A stretch of 5,495 nt of DNA, from NCBI GenBank assembly GCA_945860255.1, contig CAMAQI010000163.1:1-5495 (forward strand). The letters are read 5' to 3'. Numbering within the stretch: the first letter of the stretch is position 1; each line of letters starts with the position of its first letter. The notes beneath the pieces are model-generated. The model worked only from the letters and a program-made list of their open reading frames with translations. It was not told where the DNA came from and searched no databases. This stretch comes from Methylacidiphilum caldifontis. GTDB taxonomy: Bacteria; Verrucomicrobiota; Verrucomicrobiia; Methylacidiphilales; CAMAQI01. This document shows positions 5,230 through 5,495 of this stretch, piece by piece. Both the position numbers and the translations under genes were made by a program.

Positions 5230-5495
5230 TTGCTGAAAGTCCATGCTTGGCTCTTGGGCTTTATTTACTCTAAGGTTTTCTTTGTCATGACGCGTATTCA
5301 TTTAGATGATTTTTCAAAAAAATTCTGGGGAGCCTCTTTAAAAGAACTTACGTTGCCCTCTTTACTGGTGCGGCAGTTGAAGCGAAGGGGCTCTGAGACT
5401 TTGTTGATCGATGCCTTTTTAGGGGATCGTAAGTTAAACGGCTATCAGACCTTAACGATCGGTTTGTTAATGGCTCGTTGGCTCAAGGAGAATGT
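5230..5495 (+). CDS. AMP-binding acyl-ACP/acyl-CoA synthetase-like protein (Aas-like), N-terminal part, cut by window edge
   Basis: Open from the TTG at 5230 to the right edge: 88 codons plus two bases. The first 20 residues are hydrophobic (LLGFIYSKVFFVM), perhaps a membrane anchor. Then come TRIHLDDFSKKFWG and a stretch LTLPSLLVRQLKRRGSETLL followed by LNGYQTLTIGLLMARWLKEN. This order (helix with LL..L.R.G, a short strand pair, then a tyrosine-plus-helix segment ending ARWLKEN) resembles the entry into the adenylate-forming domain, notably in E. coli Aas, where the nucleotide-binding part follows. Expected role: activating fatty acids for re-acylation of lysophospholipids. The catalytic motifs lie beyond the edge, so this is inference from a weak N-terminal similarity. 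With this start there is no room for the acyltransferase domain that precedes this region in E. coli Aas. ATG at 5287 is the alternative start. Confidence 0.5.
   Translation, partial: MLKVHAWLLGFIYSKVFFVMTRIHLDDFSKKFWGASLKELTLPSLLVRQLKRRGSETLLIDAFLGDRKLNGYQTLTIGLLMARWLKEN

Overview
The window reads as a stretch of a free-living bacterial chromosome with roughly balanced base composition. It carries a long leftward gene cluster, then a small divergent redox-type gene, a repeat-rich intergenic region, and the start of a rightward gene. No rRNA, tRNA, CRISPR array, transposase or phage gene was seen.

Leftward block (positions 4496 down to 1). In order of transcription it holds a CrtI-type phytoene desaturase, deoxyribose-phosphate aldolase (deoC), EPSP synthase (aroA), cytidylate kinase (cmk), and the first 51 codons of a PlsC-type 1-acylglycerol-3-phosphate acyltransferase that runs off the left edge. 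Gaps are 48 and 57 bp, then a 4-base ATGA overlap between aroA and cmk, then about 114 bp before plsC. The spacing suggests one operon, with aroA-cmk certainly translationally coupled. The products serve carotenoid desaturation, deoxynucleoside salvage, chorismate (aromatic amino acid) synthesis, CMP/dCMP phosphorylation and phospholipid assembly, so this is mostly a housekeeping cluster with a pigment gene at its head.

Middle. Across a 52-bp divergent spacer (4497-4548) lies a 120-residue ArsC/Spx-superfamily protein with a CxxC thioredoxin-fold motif. It is not a confirmed arsenate reductase.

Right part. Positions 4912-5229 carry no convincing gene. They hold a nested, nearly concentric inverted repeat built from short A- and G-rich units of about 8 bases. 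This looks like a non-coding, MITE-like or REP-like dispersed element and is the most unusual thing in the window. After it, a strong Shine-Dalgarno sequence precedes a TTG codon. This opens a rightward reading frame that resembles the linker and N-terminal part of the AMP-binding domain of Aas-type acyl-ACP/acyl-CoA synthetases, cut by the right edge.

Taxonomy is inference only. The aroA-cmk-plsC order, CrtI type and scarce Shine-Dalgarno sequences recall the Planctomycetes-Verrucomicrobia-Chlamydiae group, but cmk-plsC also occurs in Firmicutes and elsewhere. I found no clear evidence of a new multi-gene system. The genes are ordinary families and the novelty, if any, lies in the intergenic repeat element.
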